From: Larkinella punicea | Lineage (GTDB): Bacteria; Bacteroidota; Bacteroidia; Cytophagales; Spirosomataceae | Length of the DNA stretch: 55,476 nucleotides | Direction: 5' to 3' | Assembly: GCF_003334855.1 (NCBI RefSeq) | Contig: NZ_QOWE01000037.1 | Span: forward strand, 1 to 55,476 | Part shown: piece after piece, positions 26,291-36,676 of the stretch | How positions within the stretch are numbered: position 1 is the stretch's first letter | How the letters are laid out: each line of letters begins with the position of its first letter | Notes under the pieces: generated by a model | What the model saw: only the letters and a program-made list of their open reading frames with translations | Databases searched by the model: none | What the model was told of the DNA's origin: nothing | Position numbers and translations under genes: made by a program

Positions 26291-28264
26291 CTAATTCGCC
26301 GTTGAAGACGAGGGAGCCGAGGTGTTTTTCCAGGTATTGTTCCGTGGATTAATATCCGGCAGTTGCTCATCGGGGTCAATGGTCACCGAGCGGATGGGAG
26401 ACGTGGTCGGTTGTTTGAAACTCCAGGTACCACCGCGCTGCCAGATTTCGACCGGTAGATTGACCCGTGTTTTCTTGCCGCCCACTTCTTCTACTTCAAT
26501 AATAACCGGCATAGCCCACTTTTCCAGGTTTTCGATGGTGATTACCGAGCCTTTCTGCGGGTCCTGCTCCACATACCGAACGTCTTTCACCGACTGATCC
26601 AGCTTCCAGTTTTCGTAAAAATACCCGCGCCAGAACCAGCCCAAATCTTCCCCGGACGCATCCTCCATGGTTCGGAAAAAATCATAGGGTGTCGGGTGCT
26701 TGAAGGCCCAGCGGTGTACGTAGGTTTTAAAGGCATAATCGAAACGCTTCGGCCCCAGCACCACATCGCGCAGCAGTTTCAGGCCCATCCCCGGTTTATA
26801 ATAGCCCATAATGCCCAGACTCATCGGTTGCAGTACATCGGGCGTGGTCATAATCGGCTCGTCGATGTTGAACAGGGCCGGAGCAATGTCGTGCATCGTT
26901 CCTTTCGGGCGGTTATATTCTCCCTTGTTGAATTTTTCAGTGGAGAGCATATTGATGAAGGTATCGAATCCTTCGTCCATCCAGGCAAACTTCCGCTCGT
27001 TGTTGCCCACGATCATCGGAAACCAGTTATGCCCGAATTCATGGTCGGTAACGCCCCAGAGGGCATCTTTCCGGTCGCGCCGGTCGCAGAAAATAATACC
27101 GGGATACTCCATTCCGCCCACAATACCGGCAACGTTGGTGGCCACCGGATATGAGTACTCAAAGAGGTAATCCGAATAAAACTCAATACTGCCTTTGACG
27201 TATTCCGTCGAACGGTTCCAGGAATCGTCAGTGGCGCTTTCAACGGGGTAAACCGACATAGCCAGGGCTTTTTTTCCACTCGGCAGATTGATCCGGGCAG
27301 CATCCCACACAAACGCCTTTGAGGTTGCCCAAGCCACATCCCGGGCGTTCTGGCAGCGGAACCGCCACGTCAGCCGCCCCGTTTGCTTCGGCCGGCTTTG
27401 CGGGTCGTTCACCTCGTCTTTCGACCGCAACAAGACGGTTTTGTCACTGTTCCGGGCCTGCGTCAGCCGTCGCTGCTGATCGGACGTCAACACTTCCTGC
27501 GCGTTCAGCAACTCGCCGGAACCGACCACGATGTGGTTCCATGGCACGTCGATGGCGTATTCGTAATCTCCGTATTCCAGGTAAAACTCCCCGGCCCCGA
27601 GGTAGGGCAGCACATTCCAGCCTTCGATGTCGTCATACACGCACATCCGCGGATACCACTGCGCCATTTCGTAAATCAACCCATTCCGGGTCGGCTGCGT
27701 ACCCATGCGGTCGGAACCATAAGCCGGAATTTTGAAGGAATACTCAATTTTGATTTTCACCACATCGCCACCGGGTTTCAGCGGTTCGGCCAGCCGAACC
27801 TGCATCCGCGTGTCGGTAATCAGATAATCGACGGTTTTGGTTTTTCCCTGATCGATCGTGACGGACTGAATGGCATACCCGCCGGAAAAGCCCGCATTTC
27901 CGTAGCGGCCACCGCGCAAGGGCGTCGTTTTTGCGGCCCGGGACGTGTCCGAAAACGCGTTCTGATCGAGCTGAAGCCAGAGGAACGGCAACGCTTCAGG
28001 ACTGTTGTTTTTGTAGGTAATTTCGACTTCGCCACTCAGAACGTTCTTCTCATCGTCCAGACGAACGTTGATTTTATAATCGGCCCGGTTTTGCCAGTAG
28101 CGCGGACCGGGCGCTCCACTCCCGGCGCGGTAATCGTTTCCGGGCTGCATGTTGAATAGCGGATGAAAGAGTTCGTGGGCGTCGTAAGTTGAATTTGTCT
28201 TCGACTGGGCATAGACTTCTCCAATCGAAATCAGGATGCCAATAAAAAGAAGGAGTTTGTTCAT
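26291..28264 (-). CDS. M1-family zinc metallopeptidase
   Basis: A 657-residue exported peptidase. The signal peptide is [20 protein letters not shown]. The N-terminal beta domain (about 50-290) carries [16 protein letters not shown]. The gluzincin catalytic domain has HEFGH (His408, Glu409, His412) and the third zinc ligand Glu431 in WMDEGFDTF, at the standard spacing for M1 enzymes, and VGGMEYPGI replaces the GAMEN substrate motif. The C-terminal part is a beta-rich domain ([20 protein letters not shown]), as in Bacteroidota M1 proteins. The start at 28264 is chosen because of the signal peptide; the longer open frame overlaps the upstream gene. Periplasmic peptide breakdown is inferred. Confidence 0.93.
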   Translation of the reverse strand: MNKLLLFIGILISIGEVYAQSKTNSTYDAHELFHPLFNMQPGNDYRAGSGAPGPRYWQNRADYKINVRLDDEKNVLSGEVEITYKNNSPEALPFLWLQLDQNAFSDTSRAAKTTPLRGGRYGNAGFSGGYAIQSVTIDQGKTKTVDYLITDTRMQVRLAEPLKPGGDVVKIKIEYSFKIPAYGSDRMGTQPTRNGLIYEMAQWYPRMCVYDDIEGWNVLPYLGAGEFYLEYGDYEYAIDVPWNHIVVGSGELLNAQEVLTSDQQRRLTQARNSDKTVLLRSKDEVNDPQSRPKQTGRLTWRFRCQNARDVAWATSKAFVWDAARINLPSGKKALAMSVYPVESATDDSWNRSTEYVKGSIEFYSDYLFEYSYPVATNVAGIVGGMEYPGIIFCDRRDRKDALWGVTDHEFGHNWFPMIVGNNERKFAWMDEGFDTFINMLSTEKFNKGEYNRPKGTMHDIAPALFNIDEPIMTTPDVLQPMSLGIMGYYKPGMGLKLLRDVVLGPKRFDYAFKTYVHRWAFKHPTPYDFFRTMEDASGEDLGWFWRGYFYENWKLDQSVKDVRYVEQDPQKGSVITIENLEKWAMPVIIEVEEVGGKKTRVNLPVEIWQRGGTWSFKQPTTSPIRSVTIDPDEQLPDINPRNNTWKNTSAPSSSTAN

Positions 28265-28358
28265 GAAGTTGATTCGAATGTGTTCCCGGCTTTCGCAGTA
28301 ACACGGGGTAATAGATGGTAACGAAACGAGTGCCACAATCCTGTTGCGCTTTCCGATA

Positions 28359-30035
28359 TTAATTCTCCAACAAGGCCGAAACCGTCGGTGGTTTCGACAG
28401 CAATTCCGGGCGAACCAGCAAATAACTGCCCGGCTCCGGGGCTTCCAGACGAACAAACTGATTGGCATCCTCTCCTGACATGAAGGCGGCAAAACCGCGA
28501 TCGCCGTCAAAATACGCTTGCATATCTTTTGTCATCAGGATGAAATTGACGTTCTTCTCGTTTAAAAACTGTCCAAAGTCGGTATTAGGTTGGTACGATT
28601 CTACCGGAACCCAGCGCGGTTTCTGTTCCTGGCTATACAGAAACACCCGATACCAGTCCCGTTCCAGCGTTGATACCGGCCCATTCATCGAAAGCGCCTG
28701 AATAAACCGGATGTTGTCAGCCACCGGCGTAGGGCGGAGTTCTTCCTGCTGCCGGACAGTCTGGTAAATCACCCAGATCATCATCAGGCTCGCCAGACTT
28801 CCCATCCAGACCGATGACTGAACGATGCGTAATTTGAGGTATCCGAATAGAAAAGCAACGATGATAATCAAGCCGAAGGCGTGGAAATACAGGTAATGAT
28901 TTCGCGGAAAAACCAGCACCACGGATGCTATCGAAGGGAAAAGCAAAATAAAAAGAGCCAGTTCCTTGCTGTTCAGCCGGATGGATTTGGTAGCCAGTCG
29001 CCGGAACGTGCCCGACAAATCGAGCAGACCGAATACAACAATCACCAGCAAACCCAACAACCACCATTTCCGGTAGGGCGAGTTCAGGTTCATCAAGGGT
29101 GTTTTGAAAAACAAACCGTTCAAAATTCGGAACTCCGCGGTCGCCGTGTTGACAACATTCGTCCATAAATGCCTCAAAACCAAGTCGGGATGGACAAAAA
29201 AAGCCGCACTCATCGACTTGACATCACGCCCGAACACATTGGCAACCAACTTGAACTGATCCGGAATCGGAATGTCGATGGGCCGGTTATTCCAGGTGTT
29301 GTAATTGATGCTGAAGTGCTGAACGAACGCGTCGAAACTGCGGTTGGTGCCTTCCTGGCTCTGCCCCAAAGGATTACCAAACAGCAATCGCATGGCGATT
29401 ACCAGCACAGCGAAGCTCAACAGGCCGGAAAAAGAATTCAGGGTCAGCTCCCGGCTGCGGTATTTCCGGGGAAAATACGTTTCAATGGCCACGACAACCG
29501 CGGTCATCATGGAAATATAAAACTCCGGCCGAACATAGGAACATACGAGAGCTGTTAGGGCAGTAATCAGCAATACATTCCTCGTCGACCACTCCCAGGC
29601 CTGCACCACACACAAGCCTCCCATAATCAGACAGAGCGTAAAAGCCGAAATCCGGGGATCAAGCTGTACATTCAGGGCTGAAAACTGAAAGCAGAGCGCG
29701 CAGAAAAGACTGACGATAAATCCCGACTTCCGCAGGTAAAGATACAAAAACAGCAAGGACCCGGTCATGAGGATCAACAACCGCCAGTTGAGGTAAAACA
29801 AGACCAGGGTGTCATTGGTAAACGCCTGCAGGGCCTTTAGCCAGGCCGCATAAAAGGATCCCCACTGCGCCAGATAGGGCGCAGGCGGAAAGGTGTAGGT
29901 CAGGCTGGAAGCCAGGTAAGTCATTTCGTCGCCGAAGGTTACATCATACCGCAACGGCAGGTCGTAGGTAAGCGCCAGACCGGAACCAATCATCAGGAAA
30001 ATCCCCGTCAACGGCCACAGGAATCGATTTTTCAT
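28359..30035 (-). CDS. Polytopic membrane protein, glycosyltransferase-39-like
   Basis: A 558-residue membrane protein with about 10-12 helices followed by a soluble C-terminal domain (about residues 440-558). The N-terminal pattern, with acidic [12 protein letters not shown] after the first helix and [14 protein letters not shown], resembles the GT-C/ArnT-like fold in which an early loop carries a catalytic Asp/Glu. This is a weak assignment made by eye, and a plain hypothetical membrane protein is the alternative. Its ATG (30035) overlaps the TGA of the large FAD/Fe-S gene as ATGA, so the two are translationally coupled. It ends 95 bp before the M1 peptidase start. Confidence 0.7.
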   Translation of the reverse strand: MKNRFLWPLTGIFLMIGSGLALTYDLPLRYDVTFGDEMTYLASSLTYTFPPAPYLAQWGSFYAAWLKALQAFTNDTLVLFYLNWRLLILMTGSLLFLYLYLRKSGFIVSLFCALCFQFSALNVQLDPRISAFTLCLIMGGLCVVQAWEWSTRNVLLITALTALVCSYVRPEFYISMMTAVVVAIETYFPRKYRSRELTLNSFSGLLSFAVLVIAMRLLFGNPLGQSQEGTNRSFDAFVQHFSINYNTWNNRPIDIPIPDQFKLVANVFGRDVKSMSAAFFVHPDLVLRHLWTNVVNTATAEFRILNGLFFKTPLMNLNSPYRKWWLLGLLVIVVFGLLDLSGTFRRLATKSIRLNSKELALFILLFPSIASVVLVFPRNHYLYFHAFGLIIIVAFLFGYLKLRIVQSSVWMGSLASLMMIWVIYQTVRQQEELRPTPVADNIRFIQALSMNGPVSTLERDWYRVFLYSQEQKPRWVPVESYQPNTDFGQFLNEKNVNFILMTKDMQAYFDGDRGFAAFMSGEDANQFVRLEAPEPGSYLLVRPELLSKPPTVSALLEN

Positions 30036-32977
30036 GACTTCATCGCTAAAGCTTCGTAGAGTATTTCGGCCGGATGTTTGGCCTTGCGCCCCGTTCCATC
30101 CTTGATCTGGTGGCGGCAACTGGTTCCGGCTGCGGCAATGATGACCTCCTCCGCTTGCTGACGAACCGTCGGAAACAAGACCAGTTCTCCGATTTTCATC
30201 GATACGTCATAATGCTCCGCTTCGTAACCGAACGACCCGGCCATGCCGCAGCAGCCCGACGGAATCAGGTGGACGGTATAATTTTCGGGCAGCGACAGCA
30301 TTTTTTTCGACGGTACCAGCGACGATACCGCTTTCTGCTGACAGTGTCCGTGCAGTTTGATCAACCGTTTTTCAGTCGTAAACGCACTTTTCGAAATAGC
30401 GCCCTTGTCGATTTCGCGGGCAATAAACTCCTCAAAAGTCAGCACACTTTCGGCAATCCGCCGGGCATCGGCCACCATCGACGCATCGACCAGATCCGGG
30501 TATTCATCCCGAAACGTCAGAATCGCCGACGGTTCGATGCCCACCAAGGGGGTTTCAATGGTAATCAACGCCTTCAGCAGCTCAACGTTCTTTTCGGCCA
30601 GCCGTTTAGCCTGCCGCAACAAGCCTTTCGACAGAGCCGCCCGCCCGCTTTCGCCATGTTCAGGAATGACCACCTCATAGCCCAGTTTTTTCAACAGCAA
30701 AACCGCTTTTTTGCCTACTTCTACATCGTTGTAGTTCGTAAACTCATCGCAGAAAAGGTAAACCCGTCCAGCGGTTCCAGCGCCTTTTTCACTGCCTTTC
30801 GCCCACTTCCGCAACGTTGTGCTGTGCAGCAGCGGCATCGTCCGGTCGGGGTGGAACCCGATCACCCGGTTGGCCACCCGCCGAAGTGATTCGGTACCCA
30901 GCACCGCGTTATACGCCCACGGCACCAGCGACGCCAGCCCCGACAAACTCGCAAAATTGGCAATCAGCCGGCTGCGCACCGGCACGCCGTTGGCATCGTG
31001 GTAATGCTGGAGAAACTCCATTTTCAGCTTGGCCACATCCACATTCGACGGACATTCGGCCTTACAGCCCTTACAGGCCAGACAGAGGTCATAAACCTCT
31101 TTAATCTCTTTGTTGTCGAAGCGGTTTTCTTTCGGCGACAGCGTCAGCATTTCCCGCAGAATATTGGCCCGCGCCCGGGTGGTTTCCTTTTCGTTGCGGG
31201 TCGCCATGTAGCTCGGACACATCGTTCCGCCCGAGATTTCGGTTTTCCGGCAATCGCCGGAGCCGTTGCACTGCTCGGCGTGTTGCAGAATGGTCTGATC
31301 CTGAAACCGGAAAAACGTCTTGAAATCCGGAGTTTGCTGCCCGGCTTCATACCGCAGAAACGTATCCATCGGGGGCGTTTCCACGATTTTGCCGGGATTG
31401 AAAATACCGTACGGGTCCCAGGCCTGCTTGAGTTCCCGCATCAGCTCGTAGTTTTTCGGCCCCACCATGAGCGGAATAAACTCGCCCCGGAGTCGTCCGT
31501 CGCCGTGTTCGCCCGAGAGCGAGCCGTCGTATTTTTTCACCAGCCGGGCAATTTCTTCGGCAATCATCCGGTATTGCCGGTGACCTTCTTCAGTTTTGAG
31601 ATTGATGATCGGGCGCAGGTGAATTTCGCCCGAACCGGCGTGGGCGTAATGCACCGCCGACATGCTGTGTTTGGTCAGAATCGCGTTGAAATCACGGATG
31701 TAGTCGGGCAGATCGTGTACATCGATGGCCGTATCTTCGATCACGGCAACGGCTTTGGCATCGCCCGGCAGGTTCGCCAGCAACCCCAGCCCCGCCTTCC
31801 GCAAGGTCCAGATTTTTTTACCATCCTCGCCGTACAAGACCGGGAAATGATAGCCTAAACCGGCTGCCCGCATTTCCGCTTCCATTTCGACCGCGCGCTG
31901 CGCAATCTCTTCCCGATTGGTCGCACCCAGTTCCACCACCAGAATGGCGCCCGGATCGCCCTGAACGAAGAAGCGGTTTTTGCGTTGCTCGATGTTGTCT
32001 TTCGTACACTCCAGAATGTAATGATCGATCAGTTCGACGGCGCGGGGCTGGTATTTGAGCGCAATCAGATTAGCCCGCAACGACTCATCTACGTTGTTGA
32101 AATGCACGCACACCAGTCCCAGTTCTTTGGGCGGCAGCGGCACCACATTCAGCTTGATTTCGGTCAGAAAGCAAAGGGTTCCTTCCGAACCGGCAATGAG
32201 TTTGCAGAAGTTGAACGGCTCGGTACCTTCTGTAAAGGGGGCCGTTTCCAGCAGTTCGTCCAGCGCATAACCCGTGTTTCGCCGTTCGATGCTGCGTTTG
32301 GGAAACTGCCGCCGGATTTCGGCCTGGTTGTCCGGATTCGCCAGGATTTCGTTGGTTTTCAGGTAAATTTTATCCAGCAGCGACGCACTGCCATTTTTGT
32401 GCCTACCCGCGTCGATCTGCTGGGCAAACGCAGCGGTTTCCAAAGCGCCAAATTCGGCTTCGCTCCCATCGGCCAGCAGCGCTTTGACGGACAGGACATG
32501 CTCCCGCGTCGAGCGATACACAACCGAGTTGGAGCCACAGGAATTATTCCCGACCATGCCCCCGATCATCGCCCGGTTGGCCGTCGAGGTTTCCGGTCCG
32601 AAAAACAGGCCATACGGTTTTAGAAAGAAATTCAATTCATCGCGAACCACGCCCGGCTGCACGCGCACCCAGCGTTCCTGCTCGTTGATTTCGAGGATTT
32701 TAGTAAAGTTTTTGGAAACATCGACGATAATTCCGTTGCCGACCACCTGCCCGGCCAGCGAGGTACCGGCCGTACGCGGAATGAGCGAGGTACGGTTTTC
32801 ACGGGCAAACGCAATCAGCGTTTTCAGGTCATCGATCGACTTTGGAATGGCGACCGCCAGCGGCATTTCGCGGTAGGCCGACGCATCGGTTGCATATAAC
32901 GTCCGTTGGGTGGAATCGGTGTAAAATTCACCATCTAACTGGGCAGAAAGTTGTTGTAGCGTCTCCTGATTGACCAT
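30032..32977 (-). CDS. FAD/Fe-S dehydrogenase, YdiJ/Dld-like
   Basis: A 981-residue fusion of a flavin oxidase and an iron-sulfur/CCG module. The FAD_binding_4 domain (about 35-215) has IPRTAGTSLAGQVVGNGIIV and MIGGMVGNNSCGSNSVVYRS. The FAD-oxidase C-terminal domain (about 260-520) carries HYAHAGSGEIHLRPIINLKT and SLSGEHGDGRLRGEFI. A ferredoxin-like segment follows with CNGSGDCRK...CPSYMAT and CLACKGCKAECPSNVD, then CCG domains (GHCQQKA, IPSGCCGMAGSFGYE). The architecture equals E. coli YdiJ and related D-2-hydroxyacid (D-2-hydroxyglutarate or D-lactate) dehydrogenases, which pass electrons to the quinone pool. ATG 32977 is preferred; TTG 33004 would add nine residues. A weak -7 (TACCTTTA, minus strand, 33046-33039) precedes it. 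Confidence 0.92.
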   Translation of the reverse strand: MVNQETLQQLSAQLDGEFYTDSTQRTLYATDASAYREMPLAVAIPKSIDDLKTLIAFARENRTSLIPRTAGTSLAGQVVGNGIIVDVSKNFTKILEINEQERWVRVQPGVVRDELNFFLKPYGLFFGPETSTANRAMIGGMVGNNSCGSNSVVYRSTREHVLSVKALLADGSEAEFGALETAAFAQQIDAGRHKNGSASLLDKIYLKTNEILANPDNQAEIRRQFPKRSIERRNTGYALDELLETAPFTEGTEPFNFCKLIAGSEGTLCFLTEIKLNVVPLPPKELGLVCVHFNNVDESLRANLIALKYQPRAVELIDHYILECTKDNIEQRKNRFFVQGDPGAILVVELGATNREEIAQRAVEMEAEMRAAGLGYHFPVLYGEDGKKIWTLRKAGLGLLANLPGDAKAVAVIEDTAIDVHDLPDYIRDFNAILTKHSMSAVHYAHAGSGEIHLRPIINLKTEEGHRQYRMIAEEIARLVKKYDGSLSGEHGDGRLRGEFIPLMVGPKNYELMRELKQAWDPYGIFNPGKIVETPPMDTFLRYEAGQQTPDFKTFFRFQDQTILQHAEQCNGSGDCRKTEISGGTMCPSYMATRNEKETTRARANILREMLTLSPKENRFDNKEIKEVYDLCLACKGCKAECPSNVDVAKLKMEFLQHYHDANGVPVRSRLIANFASLSGLASLVPWAYNAVLGTESLRRVANRVIGFHPDRTMPLLHSTTLRKWAKGSEKGAGTAGRVYLFCDEFTNYNDVEVGKKAVLLLKKLGYEVVIPEHGESGRAALSKGLLRQAKRLAEKNVELLKALITIETPLVGIEPSAILTFRDEYPDLVDASMVADARRIAESVLTFEEFIAREIDKGAISKSAFTTEKRLIKLHGHCQQKAVSSLVPSKKMLSLPENYTVHLIPSGCCGMAGSFGYEAEHYDVSMKIGELVLFPTVRQQAEEVIIAAAGTSCRHQIKDGTGRKAKHPAEILYEALAMKS

Positions 32978-33004
32978 AAGAGTCTTCGTCCAGGACCGGA
33001 TCAA

Positions 33005-33511
33005 AGTTTGTTTGCAAAAAATATCGGGTTCCTGACCTTAAAGGTACAAATTTTTCCAGTATCCAGTCCAAAACCAGCAAATACCAGACAGCAATCTGTA
33101 TTTAAATAATGCTATTTTATCTCTCCCCAACCCTAAGCCGAAGCCTTTCATAACGAGGATTTTAGCTTGTCCAACTGCTTATTGCTATGCCATTTAGAAT
33201 ACCGTCCGGTCGCTCCCCCCTCCAAACCTCTTTCTTTTTTTAATTACAACCCGGATTCATTAAATAATTTTAAGCCGGTCACCATTGTATTATAAATATT
33301 ATTTATTGTAATTTGTTCAATCAGTTCAGAAATATGTTCTATAAAATCTCATCACGGTACTATTATACGCAAAAAAAGACAGAGACCCGGTCGAACAGTA
33401 ACCCTACTGATTGATTGGGTTTTCCTCATTTGTACTGCGCTGAAATTTCATTGTATCATGGTTCTGCATCTGCTTACCAATTTCAGTTCACCTATTCTAA
33501 TTTGTTAACCT
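33005..33511. other. Long AT-rich spacer before SusC gene
   Basis: A 507-bp divergent spacer without a credible gene. The left end may carry the promoter of the dehydrogenase. For the SusC gene no full TAnnTTTG was found; TAATTTG variants occur near 33310 and 33499. The long leader could hold a regulatory RNA or anti-sigma-controlled promoter, but nothing in the sequence shows it. Confidence 0.45.
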
Positions 33512-36500
33512 ATGATGGATCACTTTATCAGATTCAATCATGAACGTAAAGAAGTAAACGGCCCGCGCCAATACCGGGTGTTTCAAGTCAGAAAGAAAGC
33601 GTTGCTCCCAGCCTTTCTGTTGTCATTTGCGTTCATTCTCAGCCTGGGCTTCAGCCAGGCATTTGCTCAGGAGCGGACGGTCACCGGAACCGTTACATCG
33701 TCGGAAGACAAGGTTTCACTACCCGGTGTTACTGTTCAAATCAAAGGAACAACCCGCGGCACCAATACCGACGCCGACGGGAAATATTCCCTCACCAACG
33801 TTCCTGACAACGCCACGCTGGTTTTTAGCTTCATCGGACTGCAAAACCAGGAAATCGCGGTGGGCAACCGCACCGTTGTCGACGCCGTTCTGACCTCCGA
33901 CACCAAATCGCTGGAAGAAGTAGTCGTCGTCGGATACGGTACGGCCAAACGCAAAGACCTGACCGGCTCGGTACAGCAGGTAACCGCCAAGGAGTTCAAC
34001 CCTGGTATTGTTCCCAACCCGCTGCAGGCCATTCAGGGTAAAGTAGCCGGTTTGGTGATTACGATGCCTTCGGGTGACCCCAACCAGGCACCGACCGTTC
34101 GTTTGCGGGGCTACACCTCGCTGGCGGGTGGCAGCGATCCGCTGTATGTGGTCGACGGCGTGATCGGCGTTCCCATTCAGACGGTTTCTCCGACCGATAT
34201 CGAGTCGATGGACGTCCTGAAAGATGCTTCCGCAGCCGCTATTTACGGTTCACGGGCAGCCAATGGCGTCATTATCGTGACGACCAAACGCGGAAAATCC
34301 GGCAAAACCACGATCACCTTCAACAACTACATCGGCGTTGAAACCATCTCGAACCAACTGGATTTGCTGGATGGCCCCGGTTATCGGGCCGCCGTCAGTA
34401 CCCTGAAAGGAGACTCCACACTGAGTCTGGACCGGCTCCGCTTTCCGGCCGGCAACTACAACACCGACTGGGTGAAGGAAATTACCCGGATGGGCGTGAC
34501 GACCAACCACGATCTGGCCATTTCGGGGGGGTCACCCGCCTTCAGTTACCGGGGTTCTCTCAACTACATTGGCCGCGACGGGATCATCAAAAACACGGGT
34601 TTTGATCGGGTAACGGCCCGAATCAACCTGGATCAGAAGGCGCTCGATAACCGCCTGAACATCCAGTATAATCTGTCGGTAACCAACACCAACTCCAAAC
34701 TGAACGACGATGCCATCATCGCCCGGGCGGTTACGTTCCTGCCAACCCTGCCCATTACCGATCCGACGGGCGCCAACAACGTGGGCGGTTATTACGAAGT
34801 AGGCGGCAGTTTCGACCTATTCAACCCCGTTGCCATGCTCAACAACCAGCGCTTCGATCAGCAAAAGCGGTTATTGATCGGTGGGGTCAACCTGCGCTAC
34901 GAGATCATCGACGGGCTGACGCTGGGCGTAAACGGCGCATTCCAGAATGAGAATACCGACGAAAGCCGCTCGCGCGACCGCAGCATCAAGGCCTTCCAGA
35001 CGACCAATGGCGAAGCCTACCGGAAGATGGATCAGGTCAACAACAAGCTGCTGGAACTGACCGCGACGTATACCAAAGCCTTTGGCCAAAACAACAGCAA
35101 CTTCAATGTACTGGGCGGTTACTCCTACCAGAACATTGTTTATGACGGTTTTCAGGCCCGTAACGCCCAGTTTCTGACCAATACGCTCTCGTATGACAAT
35201 CTGGGGCTGGGGGCCGGTACGCTGTTGAGTCCGGCGTCCAACTATGCGACCTCCTACCGGAATGCCACCACGCTCGCTTCTTTCTTCGCCCGGGCCACGG
35301 TGAACATGAACGACAAGTACAACCTGACGGCAACGGTACGGCGCGATGGAAGTTCGAAATTTGGGGCCAACAACAAATGGGGACTTTTCCCATCGGTGGG
35401 CGCAGGCTGGACGCTGACGAACGAAGATTTCTTCCCGAAATCGACCACCCTGAACTACCTGAAGCTGCGCGTTGGCTGGGGACAAACCGGGAACTCGGAA
35501 GGCTTGAAACCGTACCAGTCGCTCCAGTTGTATGGCCAGAAAGGCACTTACTACGATGGTGGGGTGGCCGACTTCCTGCCGGGCTACGGGATTACCCAGA
35601 ATGCCAATCCGAACCTGAAATGGGAAGTGCTGACGACCTCCAACCTGGGGCTGGATTTTCAGTTGCTGAATGGCCGTTTCTCAGGTACACTGGAGTTTTA
35701 CAGCAAGACGACCAAAGACATGCTGTACCGGTATTCGGTGCCGGCCGATGGGGTTAAGTACTTCACTAACTTCATCTGGGCCAACGTAGGCACCATGCGA
35801 AACCGGGGTATCGAGCTGTCGTTCGGGGGCGACCTCATCCAGAAAGAAAACTTTAGCTGGACTTCCCGCATCGTTGGAGCCTATAACAAAAACACGATTG
35901 TCAATCTGAAAAGCGACGAGTTCGACTCCGGTCTGATCCGTTTCAACGCGTTTGGTGGCCGTGGTCTGTCGGATGTGTTTGCATCCTACCTCTGGCCGGG
36001 TCGTCCGCTGGGTGAATTCAACAACGTGCCAACGTTTGTGGATTATACCGCCGATGGCAAAGTGCTGCTGAAACCAGGGACGGGCGACCAGCCGACTACC
36101 TCTGTGAGTGATGCCGATGCCGCAGCCGGGATTGCCAGTCAAAATCCCGTCGCTCAGGGCAACCCGCAACCGTTCCTGACCGGTTCGTTCATCAATACGT
36201 TTACGTACAAAGGATTCGACCTGAACTTCCAGATTCGGGGTTCATTTGGTAACAAAATCCTGAACAACCTGCGCTCGAACCTCCTGATTCCGGGGTCGAT
36301 CCTGGAAACCAACATGCTGCAAGGCGTAGCGGATCTTCCGAGTGGATATAGCACCAACGTGTTGTCGACTTACTGGCTCGAAAACGGAACCTACGCCCGT
36401 CTGGATAACTGGCAAATTGGGTACAACATCCGGACTGGCGGCAAATACCTGTCGGCCGCCCGGGTCTACCTCGGTGGCAACAACCTGTTCACGCTGACGA

Positions 36501-36643
36501 GCTACAAAGGGGTCGATCCTGAACTTCAGGTGAAAGCGGATTTGCAGAACGAAAGCCAGGCACCCAACAACATCGGGATGGACTTTAGCAATATCTATCC
36601 CAAAACCCGTTCGTTCCAACTGGGCCTTAACCTGACGTTTTGA
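33512..36643 (+). CDS. SusC/RagA-family TonB-linked outer-membrane protein
   Basis: A 1043-residue outer-membrane transporter. The N-terminus is long and basic before the signal hydrophobic core (residues 30-52, ending QAFAQE). A CarbopepD_reg_2 domain follows (about 53-135, TVTGTVTSSEDKVSLPGVTV), then the linker EEVVVVGYGTAKRKDLTGSV, a plug (about 145-260) with the SusC signature YGSRAANGVIIVTTKRGK, and a large beta-barrel ending in GLNLTF. There is no FecR-interacting secretin-like domain and no sigma/anti-sigma gene next to it. It is paired with a SusD gene 33 bp downstream, so it imports an oligomeric substrate captured by SusD. The surrounding genes contain no glycoside hydrolase, which leaves the substrate open. 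Confidence 0.95.
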   Translation: MMDHFIRFNHERKEVNGPRQYRVFQVRKKALLPAFLLSFAFILSLGFSQAFAQERTVTGTVTSSEDKVSLPGVTVQIKGTTRGTNTDADGKYSLTNVPDNATLVFSFIGLQNQEIAVGNRTVVDAVLTSDTKSLEEVVVVGYGTAKRKDLTGSVQQVTAKEFNPGIVPNPLQAIQGKVAGLVITMPSGDPNQAPTVRLRGYTSLAGGSDPLYVVDGVIGVPIQTVSPTDIESMDVLKDASAAAIYGSRAANGVIIVTTKRGKSGKTTITFNNYIGVETISNQLDLLDGPGYRAAVSTLKGDSTLSLDRLRFPAGNYNTDWVKEITRMGVTTNHDLAISGGSPAFSYRGSLNYIGRDGIIKNTGFDRVTARINLDQKALDNRLNIQYNLSVTNTNSKLNDDAIIARAVTFLPTLPITDPTGANNVGGYYEVGGSFDLFNPVAMLNNQRFDQQKRLLIGGVNLRYEIIDGLTLGVNGAFQNENTDESRSRDRSIKAFQTTNGEAYRKMDQVNNKLLELTATYTKAFGQNNSNFNVLGGYSYQNIVYDGFQARNAQFLTNTLSYDNLGLGAGTLLSPASNYATSYRNATTLASFFARATVNMNDKYNLTATVRRDGSSKFGANNKWGLFPSVGAGWTLTNEDFFPKSTTLNYLKLRVGWGQTGNSEGLKPYQSLQLYGQKGTYYDGGVADFLPGYGITQNANPNLKWEVLTTSNLGLDFQLLNGRFSGTLEFYSKTTKDMLYRYSVPADGVKYFTNFIWANVGTMRNRGIELSFGGDLIQKENFSWTSRIVGAYNKNTIVNLKSDEFDSGLIRFNAFGGRGLSDVFASYLWPGRPLGEFNNVPTFVDYTADGKVLLKPGTGDQPTTSVSDADAAAGIASQNPVAQGNPQPFLTGSFINTFTYKGFDLNFQIRGSFGNKILNNLRSNLLIPGSILETNMLQGVADLPSGYSTNVLSTYWLENGTYARLDNWQIGYNIRTGGKYLSAARVYLGGNNLFTLTSYKGVDPELQVKADLQNESQAPNNIGMDFSNIYPKTRSFQLGLNLTF

Positions 36644-36676
36644 CCGTTGTTAATCAACTAACTACCAACTACGAAG

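Noticed and set aside
28265-28510. An 82-residue N-terminal extension of the M1 peptidase
   Set aside because: It would overlap the upstream gene, and the internal ATG at 28264 begins a typical signal peptide.
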